From contig NC_087063.1 of assembly GCF_963678635.1 (NCBI RefSeq), positions 350,287 through 414,286 on the forward strand: a stretch of DNA of 64,000 nt. The letters are read 5' to 3'. Below, in pieces: positions 46,476-55,918 of this stretch. The notes under the pieces are model-generated. The model had not been told where the DNA came from and searched no databases. It saw only the letters and a program-made list of their open reading frames with translations. The position numbers were made by a program, and so were the translations under genes. The first letter of the stretch is position 1. The number at the start of each line of letters is the position of its first letter. This DNA comes from Symsagittifera roscoffensis. Lineage: Eukaryota; Xenacoelomorpha; Acoela; Convolutidae.

Positions 46476-48341
46476 TTTAGTTTAGACTTAGTGTAGCGAA
46501 TATCCGAGTTCGGACCTGTTTTGTTTTGGTCTGGTTTTTATTGAAAGGCAAGTTACCAGTGCAGTCACTGATTCCTAGCCTGTCTGCTAATAACCTAATA
46601 TCTCTCACTGTAGTCTTTTTCCTGTTTACCTAAGTCCTTTAATAAAATAATACCCCTCCGGATTGGCAAAAATAGTACCCTTCCGGACTAGCAAAAATTA
46701 GACCCCTCCGGATTGGGACCCCTCTGAGTTAGTAGATATAGAACCCCTCCGGATTGGGACCCCTCCGAATTAGCAAATATAAGACCCCTCCGGATTGGGA
46801 GCCCTCTGGTCTGTGTTAGTAGCTTTTCGGAGTTTTCCTTCTTTCAACCTATGCCCCTCCGGATACGTTCTCCGATGCAATTTTTCTTTTTCAATTAACT
46901 AGGAAGGGTATGTACAGCTTTCCTAGATCCTTCCGGATTGAAGTTAAGCCTCTTATTTGACAACTCACGCTAACGGTGAAGGGTCTTATCGCTCGTCTAA
47001 CTTCGGCTCGATTAATGTTTTTCTGTGCCTTTAGCCTTCCATTTTTGTCTAGAACGGCCTAAAGTTACTTTATTCAACCACTATTACCTTTTGGTAGGGG
47101 TATAGGGGCTTTTCTAAAAGAAATTTATAAAACGTGAAGGGTCTACCCTCCCAAATTGGTTAATTTGCTAAAAACAATCTCAAAAAATTTTCACGCTTTC
47201 TTTTTCGAAAAACTTTTGTCCCTATCAGTAAGTTCAGCTAATTTCTGATCTATTGACATCAAGATCAACTCGATATGCCTAGTAGTTCCAAAGTTATTAA
47301 CCAAAACGTCTTTTTTCTAAAGTCAAGAAATTTCTCTCTTATAGCTTCCGCCTAACTTTTTCCGCAATTCTGTTCCTTCCGACCTAAAAATTATTGATCC
47401 GAGCTCAAAAGGTCTATACTCTTCTAATTCCATGCAAAAAACCCGATCTAATACGCTTTAGTTGAAAAAATTTGCGAAAAACTATGCTACCTGTACCCCT
47501 CCGGATTGATGAATCCACCAAATCAAACACGTTAAGTTCGATTTCTCTGCAACCCGGAAGGCTTTCGGGAAGCGGGTTTTAAAACTTTAGTGCTTTTTTC
47601 CGTTTCAAAAAATATCGATATCTCAAAAATCGCGACTTGTGGGGGATCAAAATATCGCTATTTTGACCCTAAAAACCGGTCTGCTTTCTGTGTTTTTCAC
47701 TGAAAAACGGTATAAGAATATTAATATAGGCTGTATAAGTAACAATATTAGTAATACTATACCCCTCCGGGTTTGCTTAATATCCGAATTAAGGTGCTTA
47801 ACTCGGATATTCGCAGTTCGGTGAAGGGTCACTACAGTGCAGCACTGTCGAGCCCCCCACAGATTACTATCTTACTTTTTGTACCAAAAGGGATACAAAA
47901 CTTGTTAACGATACCCAACAGTCGATTGTTGTTGTCGTTGAGCCCCTTCTTGTTGCTCCTTGTACTGCTTGCCGGATCAGTCGTCTCCCAAAACCCTTCC
48001 GAATTGAGCGCAAATCAGCTGACCCTTCCGGATTGAGTGCAATTTATCATTAACGTGCTTAAATGCTCAAATAACCCTACAGTACAAGCCTCACAAACGT
48101 GCCACAAAATTGATCGTAGCAATCCTGACTGATATAAATGCCTGTAACAACAATATATCTACCAACAACAAACGGGGGGGGGGGGTCGGATCACATCTTG
48201 TCTGGGGGGATGATTTCTACTGATTTTTTACTTTTTATTACTGTTTTTGGTTTTTTCGGTTATTTTTTATGTTTTTTGTTTTTCTTGGGTACTATACTAC
48301 TTTTTGTTTGGTTTTACATATATTATTAAGTGTTTTTGGTC
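46476..48341. repeat. Third copy of the element B leader, with a 209-bp deletion
   Basis: Matches 44400-46470; the offset is 2076 bp before 47583 and 1867 bp after it, because 209 bp are missing where aaaacttgtagattc is joined to ctttagtgc. It includes an expanded G run (12 G at 48174-48185 against 10 at 46307-46316). Confidence 0.92.
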
Positions 48342-48571
48342 ACAAACCTCTCAGGGAACGAGGGAATGGCGGATCCCCCCACCCTTCCTGATTCGTGAAT
48401 TTTCGGTCTTAACTAGGTTAAAAAGCTATTAACGGTAATCCGGAAGGCTTCCGCGTTCCGAACTACCCTTCCGCCTCGGCGGCTTAGGCCTATTGAGGGC
48501 GTTAAAGTGAGCATCCGCTCGGCGCGGAGTGCTCGTTAACAGTTCTGCCGGTCATGATGTTACAAAAATAA

Positions 48572-48586
48572 CACCCAGGAGCGCCA
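48572..48586 (-). promoter_or_regulatory. Primer binding site of element B
   Basis: The same 15-mer as in element A (tggcgctcctgggtg on the minus strand), 12 bases inside the LTR. It is consistent with priming by a tRNA-Asn-like tRNA. Confidence 0.78.
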
Positions 48587-48598
48587 TAAAAACATGTA

Positions 48599-48997
48599 TG
48601 TAACCTTCGCCCGGAAGATACATATCGACGGAAAATGAAACTAAGTCCTAAGACGACTGGCTAACATCTAAACAGAGCTTTACATGCTTTTCACCGTCTC
48701 TACCAAGCCAGTACTTTCGGTGGTCTTTCTAACATCGGGTCGACAAAAAACGTTACTGCTTTCGGCTTCGGTCAAAACACTCAAACCAACTTAATTACAT
48801 GCAGAAATAGTGAGCTCATGGCTGGGTCTCAGTATCCCCAGACCACGAGGTCATTCCTAAAAACAGGGCTACTACTACTTATTGAAATATTATTGTTTTT
48901 GTTCAGTAGATAGAAATCATCATCTCCATCGAAGATGGACCAACCCTTTCCCCCAACTCCTAGCTTCTCATCTTAGTAGAATGAATTCAGATGTTAA
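48599..48997 (-). repeat. 5' LTR of element B
   Basis: 399 bp, defined at both ends by comparison with the solo LTR 20701-21100. On the element strand it runs from ttaacatctgaattc to ggttaca. The termini are an imperfect form of the usual TG...CA. Confidence 0.88.
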
Positions 48998-49065
48998 TTA
49001 AATTCAAATCAGGACATGACAGGAAAGCTAAAAGTTCATATAAGATGATAAAGGTTTCAGTCCCG

Positions 49066-49142
49066 AAACCCCTCCGGATTCTCGAATCCACTGAATCAAG
49101 CACGTTAAGCTTGATTTCTCTGTAACCCGGAAGGCTGGTTTC
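49066..49142. repeat. Diverged leader fragment outside element B
   Basis: acccctccggattctcgaat, then acgttaagcttgatttctct and aacccggaaggct match 38368-38440 of the B leader with several differences. This suggests an older insertion of the same family just outside the LTR. Confidence 0.7.
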
Positions 49143-49169
49143 CACCCCTCACTGTTGTTAGCAACTGCT

Positions 49170-49201
49170 TTGCAACTATTGTAGCGACACAATAGTTGCA
49201 A
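49170..49201. other. Perfect 13-bp inverted repeat
   Basis: ttgcaactattgt, loop agcgac, acaatagttgcaa. It lies in the 550 bases between the leader fragment and the first LINE frame, which otherwise show no gene. Confidence 0.85.
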
Positions 49202-49747
49202 CTTGGAGCGGTCTCTGCTACTTCTGCTTTTTTCTGATTCTGATTCTCAATTTTCTTGTTGTTGTCGTCGTCGCAACTATCGTTGTTGTGTTTTTCTTCG
49301 ACTTTCTGCCCAAAATGGCCGTTTTTGACGCTTCTCAGAATTATTACGTCATCACTTCGAATTTTTAAAATTCTAAAATGTCAGAATATTCTAGCCCTCA
49401 CCGTTTGGCCAATCGTTCTAATAACGCTCTTATTCCTTCAAAATCACCAATTCGGAAGGTTCACTGCTAAAATTTCGAATATGCCGAATCTGCATTTTGA
49501 TACATTCTGGTCGAATGTCACAGATAGTTTCATTTTTTTTATTTCTACCCGGATATCCGTCAGAGCGCTTTTAATTGTGGACAAGCTCAGACACTGGTTA
49601 CAGCGAAATAGAATATTTGGGGAAGGCAAAACATTAATGTCTACGCCAGGTATGAGACATTCTGCGTGAATCCAAATGTCGCATATATCGCATTGAATGT
49701 TATTAAATAGTTTCAGATACTTGAAATCTTTACCGGGGTAGCAATGG

Positions 49748-50350
49748 TTGCCCCGCGATAAAATGTCCGACAGAAGATATCACTTGCTCAAGACATCATC
49801 TTCAAAAACTCTCCTGATTGCGAATTCTCAAGCACGCCATCTTGATTTTCCAAATTTCAATATCTTGTCCCTACCTGGGGCCCGAATTGGTGCGGTCCAA
49901 AACTTCTTACCAGAGAAAGACAAATTCAACATCATCGCTCTGCTCATCGGCGGAAACGACGCCTTCAACGGAAAAGACCCCTCCAGTATACCTGCAGGCG
50001 ACATTGCTGAAGAACTGTCGAAGCTAGCCGAGGAGCTGTGTGAACGAGCCAAAAAAGTTTTCGTCATCGGAATCCCTCATCGTAGTGAGAACCGAGCTCG
50101 ATCTGCAAAAATAAACGAATTCCTAAGAAAGATAAAAGGAACTTGGAAGTTTAGAGGAGTGAGTGAAAAAATCCACAGCTCATATCATTTGAAAACTGAC
50201 GAAGTGCACCTCAGTGAAGAAGGTCTGAAGGGCATTAAAAGTATTCTCAAGAATAAAATCTTATACGATAAACATTCGAACATCTGCAATACAGAAGGAC
50301 ATCTGGTCTATTACGAGTGTCGTTTCAAGAACTGTCAGTGCCCCTATTAA
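49748..50350 (+). CDS. LINE ORF1, SGNH esterase type
   Basis: 200 codons; an ATG lies at 49763 (MSDRRY) in the frame, since the first Met shown is CCCCG-preceded and weak. Motifs: LLIANSQARH (block I; Ala-Asn-Ser instead of Gly-Asp-Ser), LPGARIG (block II Gly), LLIGGNDAF (block III) and DEVHLSEEG (block V Asp and His). Esterase-type ORF1 proteins are known in CR1 and L2 LINEs, where they bind lipid esters and self-associate. The last 25 residues are Cys-rich (CNTEGHLVYYECRFKNCQC). The stop is followed at once by cgtaagtag, a good splice donor, so this frame might be spliced to the next. Confidence 0.8.
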   Translation: MPRDKMSDRRYHLLKTSSSKTLLIANSQARHLDFPNFNILSLPGARIGAVQNFLPEKDKFNIIALLIGGNDAFNGKDPSSIPAGDIAEELSKLAEELCERAKKVFVIGIPHRSENRARSAKINEFLRKIKGTWKFRGVSEKIHSSYHLKTDEVHLSEEGLKGIKSILKNKILYDKHSNICNTEGHLVYYECRFKNCQCPY

Positions 50351-50369
50351 CGTAAGTAGAAATAGTGAA

Positions 50370-50468
50370 CCGCAGGCCTCCCCTTTTCGGGAACCACCAG
50401 GTTTGTCTATTTCTTCTTTTTCCCCTGAGTGAGCCACAGGCCTCCCCTTTTTGGGAACCACCAGGTTT
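50370..50468. repeat. 35-bp direct repeat between the two ORF1 frames
   Basis: ccgcaggcctccccttttcg... at 50370-50404 and ccacaggcctcccctttttg... at 50434-50468, both ending in gggaaccaccaggttt. A T/C-rich tract and cag lie between them. Confidence 0.85.
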
Positions 50469-50499
50469 AACTGTTTTTCTATCCATAGTATAAGCAAAA

Positions 50500-51285
50500 A
50501 TGGGCAAAAACTGCAAAACATGTAAAAGAGGCTTTGCCGGCAACGAGAAAACATACACTTGTGTCGCATGCAACGCTCAAATGCATTTGGAACCAACTTG
50601 TGTTGGGTTGTCTCTAGTGGCCATAAATGGAATAAAAGAACTAGGGCCGAATGTCATGTTGCTTTGTAATACTTGTGTGCAAAGTAATGAACGAGACAAC
50701 TTTATAAGATGCAAAACCCTGGCCAACATAGACGAGAAGCTCTCAAACATTGATGTAACTGAAAAAGTTAAAAGCATGGAAAGAAGACTTACCGATTTAG
50801 TAGATCAAAAAATTGGAAATGCAATGAAAACGACATGCGATAAAGTGGAAAAAACTTATAGTGCCGTTGTAGCTGCTGAAACCACCACCCGGATAAATCA
50901 AGCTCAAACCACTCAACATGCTGCCAGATCTAACTCTGATCACAACATAAATCAAAGTTTTAGGATACAAGGGGTCAAAGAGGACCCTGAGAAAACAAAA
51001 GGAGAAAACCTTGTCCCAACAAATGACGAAGTAAACGAAATACTAGACATAAATGGAGTGAAGCCGAAATTAATAGAACTAAAACGACTGGGAAAATTTG
51101 ATCGTAATCGAATGAAGCCAAGAACACTGCTGGTAACTGTACCTAGCGAACATGAAGCACGAATAGTACTAGCAAAAAGCCGAGAAAAGCGAGAACAATT
51201 GGTCGAAAAAGAGGTCTACCTGCTACCAGCATTGACCAAAGAGAGTGCAATTAAAGAGAACGAAATCCTTAAGAAACGAAGATAA
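50500..51285 (+). CDS. LINE ORF1, PHD-finger and coiled-coil RNA-binding protein
   Basis: 261 codons from an ATG. A PHD-type C4HC3 finger occupies residues about 5-65 (CKTCKRG, CVACNAQMHLEPTC, CNTC). A coiled coil follows (about 80-140), then an RRM-like region (FRIQGVKEDPE, RTLLVTVPSEHEARIVL). It ends at TAA (51283-51285), but the same frame continues for about 35 more codons (LLDEGVPREKLKIRNLELF) to TGA at 51394-51396, so the TAA is probably a nonsense change of a Gln-like codon. It would bind the LINE RNA and perhaps chromatin through the PHD finger. Confidence 0.85.
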   Translation: MGKNCKTCKRGFAGNEKTYTCVACNAQMHLEPTCVGLSLVAINGIKELGPNVMLLCNTCVQSNERDNFIRCKTLANIDEKLSNIDVTEKVKSMERRLTDLVDQKIGNAMKTTCDKVEKTYSAVVAAETTTRINQAQTTQHAARSNSDHNINQSFRIQGVKEDPEKTKGENLVPTNDEVNEILDINGVKPKLIELKRLGKFDRNRMKPRTLLVTVPSEHEARIVLAKSREKREQLVEKEVYLLPALTKESAIKENEILKKRR

Positions 51286-51591
51286 CTACTAGATGAAGGC
51301 GTTCCTCGCGAAAAGCTGAAAATAAGGAATCTAGAATTGTTCAATGATGGTGTGAAAGTAACTATTGACACTGAAGTTCAGGAACCCCAGCATTGACTAG
51401 GATTCCTCAACATTCTGCAACTAAATACTAGAAGCCTAATCAACATAGAGAGAAGAACTAAGCTAGCAAATGCAATTGCAGTTGGAAATTTTAATGTCAT
51501 ATGCTTAAGCGAAACTTGGCTTAACGAGAATATTCAATCATCAGAGCTTTTTCTAAGTGAATATAACATCTATAGATCTGATAGAGCTATT

Positions 51592-52899
51592 GTGAGTGGT
51601 AAAAACTGTCACGGAGGCAGCCTAATAGCTGTCAAGAATAGTCTAATTACCGAGGACTTATCCACCAAACATGACATTCCTGATTCATGTGTGCTATGTA
51701 GTATAAAACTTCATCAAACTGAAATGATAATTGGCTCATTCTACAATCCGCCAAAAAACGGTAATTACAGATACAAAGTGCATGAATTTGAACAACTGAT
51801 CAAAGCCATTCCTAAAAACAAACAGCTTCTCTTATGTGGGGATTTAAATTTCCCAGAAACAAACTGGAACACCCTCACCAGTACTGACGAGGAAGAAAAC
51901 CAAATACTGCAAATTTTTGAAAATGGACTCTTTAGGCAGGCGATAGATTTCCCAACATGTGTGAAGAACATACTAGACGTAGCCTTTTATCGGAATTGCT
52001 ATACAAGTGCCGAACAAGATTTTAACGTTTCCAAGATTTATGACTGCTCAGATCACAATGCCATAATGTTGTCTATTGAATGGACGGTATCAGAGCCAAA
52101 ACCATACTTGGAAAATTTTAGAAGTTTTGGAAATGCCGATTTTGAAGGAATAAACAATTTTATAAACGAAAACCCATTTGAACCAGTATGCCACACAAAC
52201 ATTAACAAAATGCATGAGGAGTACACCCAATATTTGGATGAAATCATTAAGAGTTTTGTGCCTCTCAGAACAAGACATAGGAAATCACTTCCACCTTGGA
52301 TAACAAGTAGCACTTCAAATTTGATCAAAAAGTTACAAACAAAACGGCAATCATGTATACTCAAACCGACCAACTACAGAAGACAACAAGTTAAACTGTT
52401 TGAAAATTTAGTAACTGAATCATCGGAATTGGACAGGAAAAACTACCAAGAGGAATTGTTTAGAACACGGAACACTAATGTAATTTTTAAACACCTAAAG
52501 AACTTGAATAAACATACAAGTCTTCCTAAGTTACTCATAAAAGATGAAGTTGAAAGCACAAATCCAAACGAACAAGTCAACATGCTAAACGACTTCTTTC
52601 ATTCAGTTTTTAATCCTAAAGAAAGTTTTAGTATTAGAGATATTCAATTTGAAAATCCCTTGTTAATGAATTTTGATATATCGAAAAAGACAGTAAGTGA
52701 GATTTTATCAACTCTGGACGTAACAAAGTCACGCGGCCCAAATGGGTTGCCACCTAGCTTTTTTCAGAAAACGAACCGCAATATATGCAAACCGATGAAC
52801 AAACTTTTGAGAAACGTAAAACGCCTACGAAAAATACCTGATTCATGGAAAACAGCTGCAGTTACTCCTGTTCAGAAAAAAGGTGACCGAAAAATGTGA
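51592..52899 (+). CDS. LINE ORF2: APE endonuclease and start of RT
   Basis: The frame is really open from 51397, right after the TGA of ORF1 and in the same frame, giving LNILQLNTRSL and CLSETWL, the usual N-terminus of CR1-type endonucleases. The boundary used here starts at a later non-ATG codon. Active-site words: LQLNTRS, SETWL, GGSLIAV, LLCGDLNFPETNW and CSDHNAIML. The RT begins near residue 370 (GPNGLPPSFFQKT). The frame ends at 52899 because one A is missing from a run of A before AATGTGAACAAC. There is no ATG near the beginning of ORF2, so initiation is unclear. Confidence 0.87.
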   Translation: MSGKNCHGGSLIAVKNSLITEDLSTKHDIPDSCVLCSIKLHQTEMIIGSFYNPPKNGNYRYKVHEFEQLIKAIPKNKQLLLCGDLNFPETNWNTLTSTDEEENQILQIFENGLFRQAIDFPTCVKNILDVAFYRNCYTSAEQDFNVSKIYDCSDHNAIMLSIEWTVSEPKPYLENFRSFGNADFEGINNFINENPFEPVCHTNINKMHEEYTQYLDEIIKSFVPLRTRHRKSLPPWITSSTSNLIKKLQTKRQSCILKPTNYRRQQVKLFENLVTESSELDRKNYQEELFRTRNTNVIFKHLKNLNKHTSLPKLLIKDEVESTNPNEQVNMLNDFFHSVFNPKESFSIRDIQFENPLLMNFDISKKTVSEILSTLDVTKSRGPNGLPPSFFQKTNRNICKPMNKLLRNVKRLRKIPDSWKTAAVTPVQKKGDRKM

Positions 52900-54233
52900 A
52901 CAACTATCGACCAGTATCGCTATTAAATATTGACAGCAAAGTCCTTGAAAAATGTATATACAAAGACCTGTACCCTTACTTTGCCTGGTATTTGACGAAA
53001 CATCAACACGGTTTTACTAAAGGTAGATCAGTTTTGACAAACATGCTCTCTTTCCTGAAAGAAATATATGAAGCGCTTGACAATGACTCAAACGCAGAAA
53101 TTGTAGCATTCTACACTGACTTTGCAAAAGCCTTTGATAAAGTTCCGCATTTTGATCTACTTAAGAAAGTTGCACTTATAGGAATAGGAGGCTGCATGTT
53201 AGAGGTACTCTATGACTATTTGGAAAACAGGAAACAGTTTGTACGAGTAGACAATATCAGCTCAAAAGTTTTAGAAGTCACTAGTGGTGTTCCCCAAGGA
53301 TCACTTTTAGGACCACTGCTCTTTTGCATTTTTATTAACGACCTACCTGAAGTACTCAAATTCTCTGAACCATATATTTTTGCGGATGATCTTAAACTAC
53401 TTTCCATCAAAAAAACATCAATTGAAATTCAAGAAGATCTGGACAAAATTCAGCAGTGGGTAACTGAAAACAAAATGGAATTTGCACTAGATAAATGTGC
53501 AAAAGTAAGTTTTAGGGGCGGAGACGCTAACTCTATGCTTTTTGGTGTAGTGCTTGGAACATCGATGGTTGTGAAAGATCTGGAAATTTTTGTGTCGGGC
53601 GATTTAAGTTGGAAGGTACACATTGAAACAAGATTAAAGAAGGCAAACCAAGTACTGTACCTCCTGAGAAGAAACCTATCAGCAAAGATAAATACGTTTG
53701 TAAAGTTAGGCCTGTATAAGTCACTAATACTCCCAGTGTTATTATACGGACTCTCATGTACACATATATCGAGGGGGGATCAATTGCAGTTGGAGCGATT
53801 TCAAAAGAAAGTAATCCGTTGGATCACTGGAAATAAAACGGGAGTGTACATCAACGAACTACGCTTGCTAAACATTTTACCCCTGCCCATGTTCATCCAG
53901 CTAAATAACATCTTACTTCTTGCCAGTCTTGATTCTAATGAACGAAATGAAATAGTGTTAAACAGGCGAACCACACGGGCTAGAAATACAGAAATTTTTG
54001 AGATGCGAAAAGTGAGAACGGAAAAAGCGAGAAACGAATTTGTTTTCAGAACCAGTAGGATTGTAAATCGATTAGAACCATATATTCATTTTGATAAACG
54101 AATCGGCCTCAAGACGAGAATTTTAAACACGATGTGGAAATTTGTGAACGAGAGATTTTCAGAAATGACAACGTGCACGTGGCAATTATTCTGTGATTGT
54201 ATCACGTGCAGAAACAAGTGGACATTGTTTTAG
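52896..54233 (+). CDS. LINE ORF2: RT and C-terminal region
   Basis: 445 codons continuing the RT after the one-base shift. Motifs: NNYRPVSLL, HQHGFTKGRS, FYTDFAKAFDKVPH, TSGVPQGSLLGPLLF (about 129-143) and FADDLKLL (Phe-Ala-Asp-Asp at 162-165, where most LINEs have YADD). The C-terminal thumb and tail (ILPVLLYGLS, RFQKKVIRWITG) follow, ending in WQLFCDCITCRNKWTLF. It copies the element RNA at a nicked target site. If the frameshift is a sequencing error, ORF2 is complete. Confidence 0.88.
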   Translation: MNNYRPVSLLNIDSKVLEKCIYKDLYPYFAWYLTKHQHGFTKGRSVLTNMLSFLKEIYEALDNDSNAEIVAFYTDFAKAFDKVPHFDLLKKVALIGIGGCMLEVLYDYLENRKQFVRVDNISSKVLEVTSGVPQGSLLGPLLFCIFINDLPEVLKFSEPYIFADDLKLLSIKKTSIEIQEDLDKIQQWVTENKMEFALDKCAKVSFRGGDANSMLFGVVLGTSMVVKDLEIFVSGDLSWKVHIETRLKKANQVLYLLRRNLSAKINTFVKLGLYKSLILPVLLYGLSCTHISRGDQLQLERFQKKVIRWITGNKTGVYINELRLLNILPLPMFIQLNNILLLASLDSNERNEIVLNRRTTRARNTEIFEMRKVRTEKARNEFVFRTSRIVNRLEPYIHFDKRIGLKTRILNTMWKFVNERFSEMTTCTWQLFCDCITCRNKWTLF

Positions 54234-54279
54234 AGAAGACGCCGGGACCAAGAATCCCAACAGCAGTGCTGTGAATCCC

Positions 54280-54280
<1 letters not shown>

Positions 54281-54309
<29 letters not shown>
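54281..54309 (+). repeat. (CAA)n tail of the CR1-like LINE
   Basis: Ten or so aac/caa units directly after the short 3' UTR. Confidence 0.9.
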
Positions 54310-54310
<1 letters not shown>

Positions 54311-54422
54311 ACTTCTTTGACGCAGAAATGACACGGAAAATCGGAGGTTTTCTGTGAAGTTGTTCGTTTCCGCGGATCCTTTTTCTTCTCCATTGTAAGC
54401 CTTGTTCGTCTCTCCACATCCA

Positions 54423-54463
54423 AATATGAAACTATTTAATAAGTTTATCACAACAATTAGGCT
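54423..54463. repeat. 41-bp direct repeat, left copy (probable target-site duplication)
   Basis: aatatgaaactatttaataa...aggct; matches 59201-59241 with one mismatch (T/C). It bounds the RLE-type LINE on its 3' side. Confidence 0.8.
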
Positions 54464-55918
54464 GTTCATTTTCCTTAAACAGCAAATTCAATCAACCTTC
54501 AATCCCGACAATCCATGCACTTTCTTCATCAAATGCCGTTGCAACACATGTCGTTCCTGAACATTAACAATTTAACTCAAAGCTTGAATTTCGCAAACTC
54601 AAAATTTCACTTTTATATGTAGTATCATTCACTAATAAAGTTTATTTCTTCTTCTCTTCTTCATCCGAATTGCATTTTTGTCCATTCTGGTCGAATGTCA
54701 CAATGCCAAGGCATCACGAAAGTAACCTTTATGGAATGCGTATCCCTTTTATTCCATCGGAAGGATATTCAGCCAATTGGAAGCTCTTTTCTCGGCTGTT
54801 AACTCCCAACATTTGTTTTTCGGAACTAGTGGAAACCGATTAAATGTTCTGAAGATGTTCTTCTGAACGTTCTCGCTACCTTTTCACAAGAACATGCTTC
54901 TGTTTCGCCTGCTCATGGCGTGTGTCCACCGTTAACGATGATTGCTGTTCGTTTATGAGAATCATCAAAGGGGTAGCTAGAATAACAGAGCTCGTTAGCT
55001 CACCGGGGAAAGACATCACGGGGTTCTGAAAGTCAAGTCCACCCACACGGCATGGGAGCCTCAATATGTCACGAAGATTGGGATTACATGGGTGCCCCAA
55101 CAGAGCAGGGATAAATGATAGTTTGCTGATATATATATACATTTTTACAAGGCTGGTATGGCCCTATCCAGCTTGTGCTCTTACCGTTACTAAACAGAAG
55201 GGCTCTTTTGTAATTAGGTTGTGGTTAAGTTTTTTAAATGAAAGCTTACAAATCAAAGCTTTTAACTGACTTCCGAGAATACATTCCATGTTCATGGTAT
55301 GGAAAAAGCTGCCGTGCCTCGTGTCACTCTTAGGTTTGAATAAAATAGATTCATACTGTTCATACTTGCGTTTTACTTTAATATTTATTTGTTAATCCCC
55401 TACGTAGTAAATTAAGCCTTCTTTCTCTCTCTCAATAGAGAAACCCGGCTTTGGAAAGATTCTCTGCTTAAGAGGCCATAACTTGCTTTTTGCAGAAAAA
55501 CGTTGCGGATTTTGGAAAGTTTTCTGAACCTTTTATTTTAGGAATTTCGACCGCTTTTGGAAAGTCTTCTGAACGTTTTTTAAAATTTTCGACCGCTTTT
55601 AAGAATTTTTTTGAATTTCTTAAAATTTACACTATCAAATCTGAGATGAAAAGATCCAATGAAAGAACGGTTTGCGATAATTGGTTCTGCTGAAGATGCA
55701 AATCTTTTTATTTTTTTGCCGCAGCATCAATGAAGCGTATAAATTAAATGAAATTGAACATTATATTTAACATTAATACAGATAAGAGCAGCGAGTTAGC
55801 ACAGAAATCGATCAAAAATTTTAAATAAGTCTTCCAATTTTTGTCTTCTCTCATTTATTAGTTTAACGATTTTTTAGTTCATGATGGCAGACACTAAAGT
55901 GGTATATTGTCTATATGG
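54464..55918 (-). other. 3' UTR of the RLE-type LINE
   Basis: AT-rich, without open frames of note on either strand; plus-strand frames at 55066 and 55490 look like chance. No poly(A) or microsatellite at its end. Confidence 0.5.

Larger units (their letters stand above)
22983..48997 (-). mobile_element. Element B: giant Ty3/gypsy-like retrotransposon with internal duplication
   Basis: Same family architecture as element A, with clear but divergent protein matches. Reading on the minus strand: LTR 48599-48997, PBS, leader (present three times), a truncated duplicate gag-PR-RT (43801-39172), then leader, gag, PR, RT, RH, IN, macro-like frame, coiled-coil frame, SGNH frame and unknown frame into the gap. 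The 7052-bp internal duplication may be genuine or an assembly artefact. In-frame stops (33536, 33188, 31958, 28002), an internal gag deletion and a loss of the integrase C-terminal module show that this copy is inactive. Confidence 0.85.
49202..54310 (+). mobile_element. CR1-like LINE with esterase and PHD-finger ORF1 proteins
   Basis: Plus-strand series: SGNH esterase frame, PHD-finger frame, then endonuclease-RT, ending in a short 3' UTR and a (caa)n tail at 54281-54309. Microsatellite tails are usual for the CR1 group. The 5' end is uncertain; 49202-49747 has no gene on the plus strand. Confidence 0.8.

Noticed and set aside
46307-48185. G runs as polypurine tracts
   Set aside because: On the element strand they are C runs and lie in the leader, not before a 3' LTR.
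54186-54469. Cys/Val runs in minus-strand frames
   Set aside because: Translations of the (CAA)n tail of the LINE.
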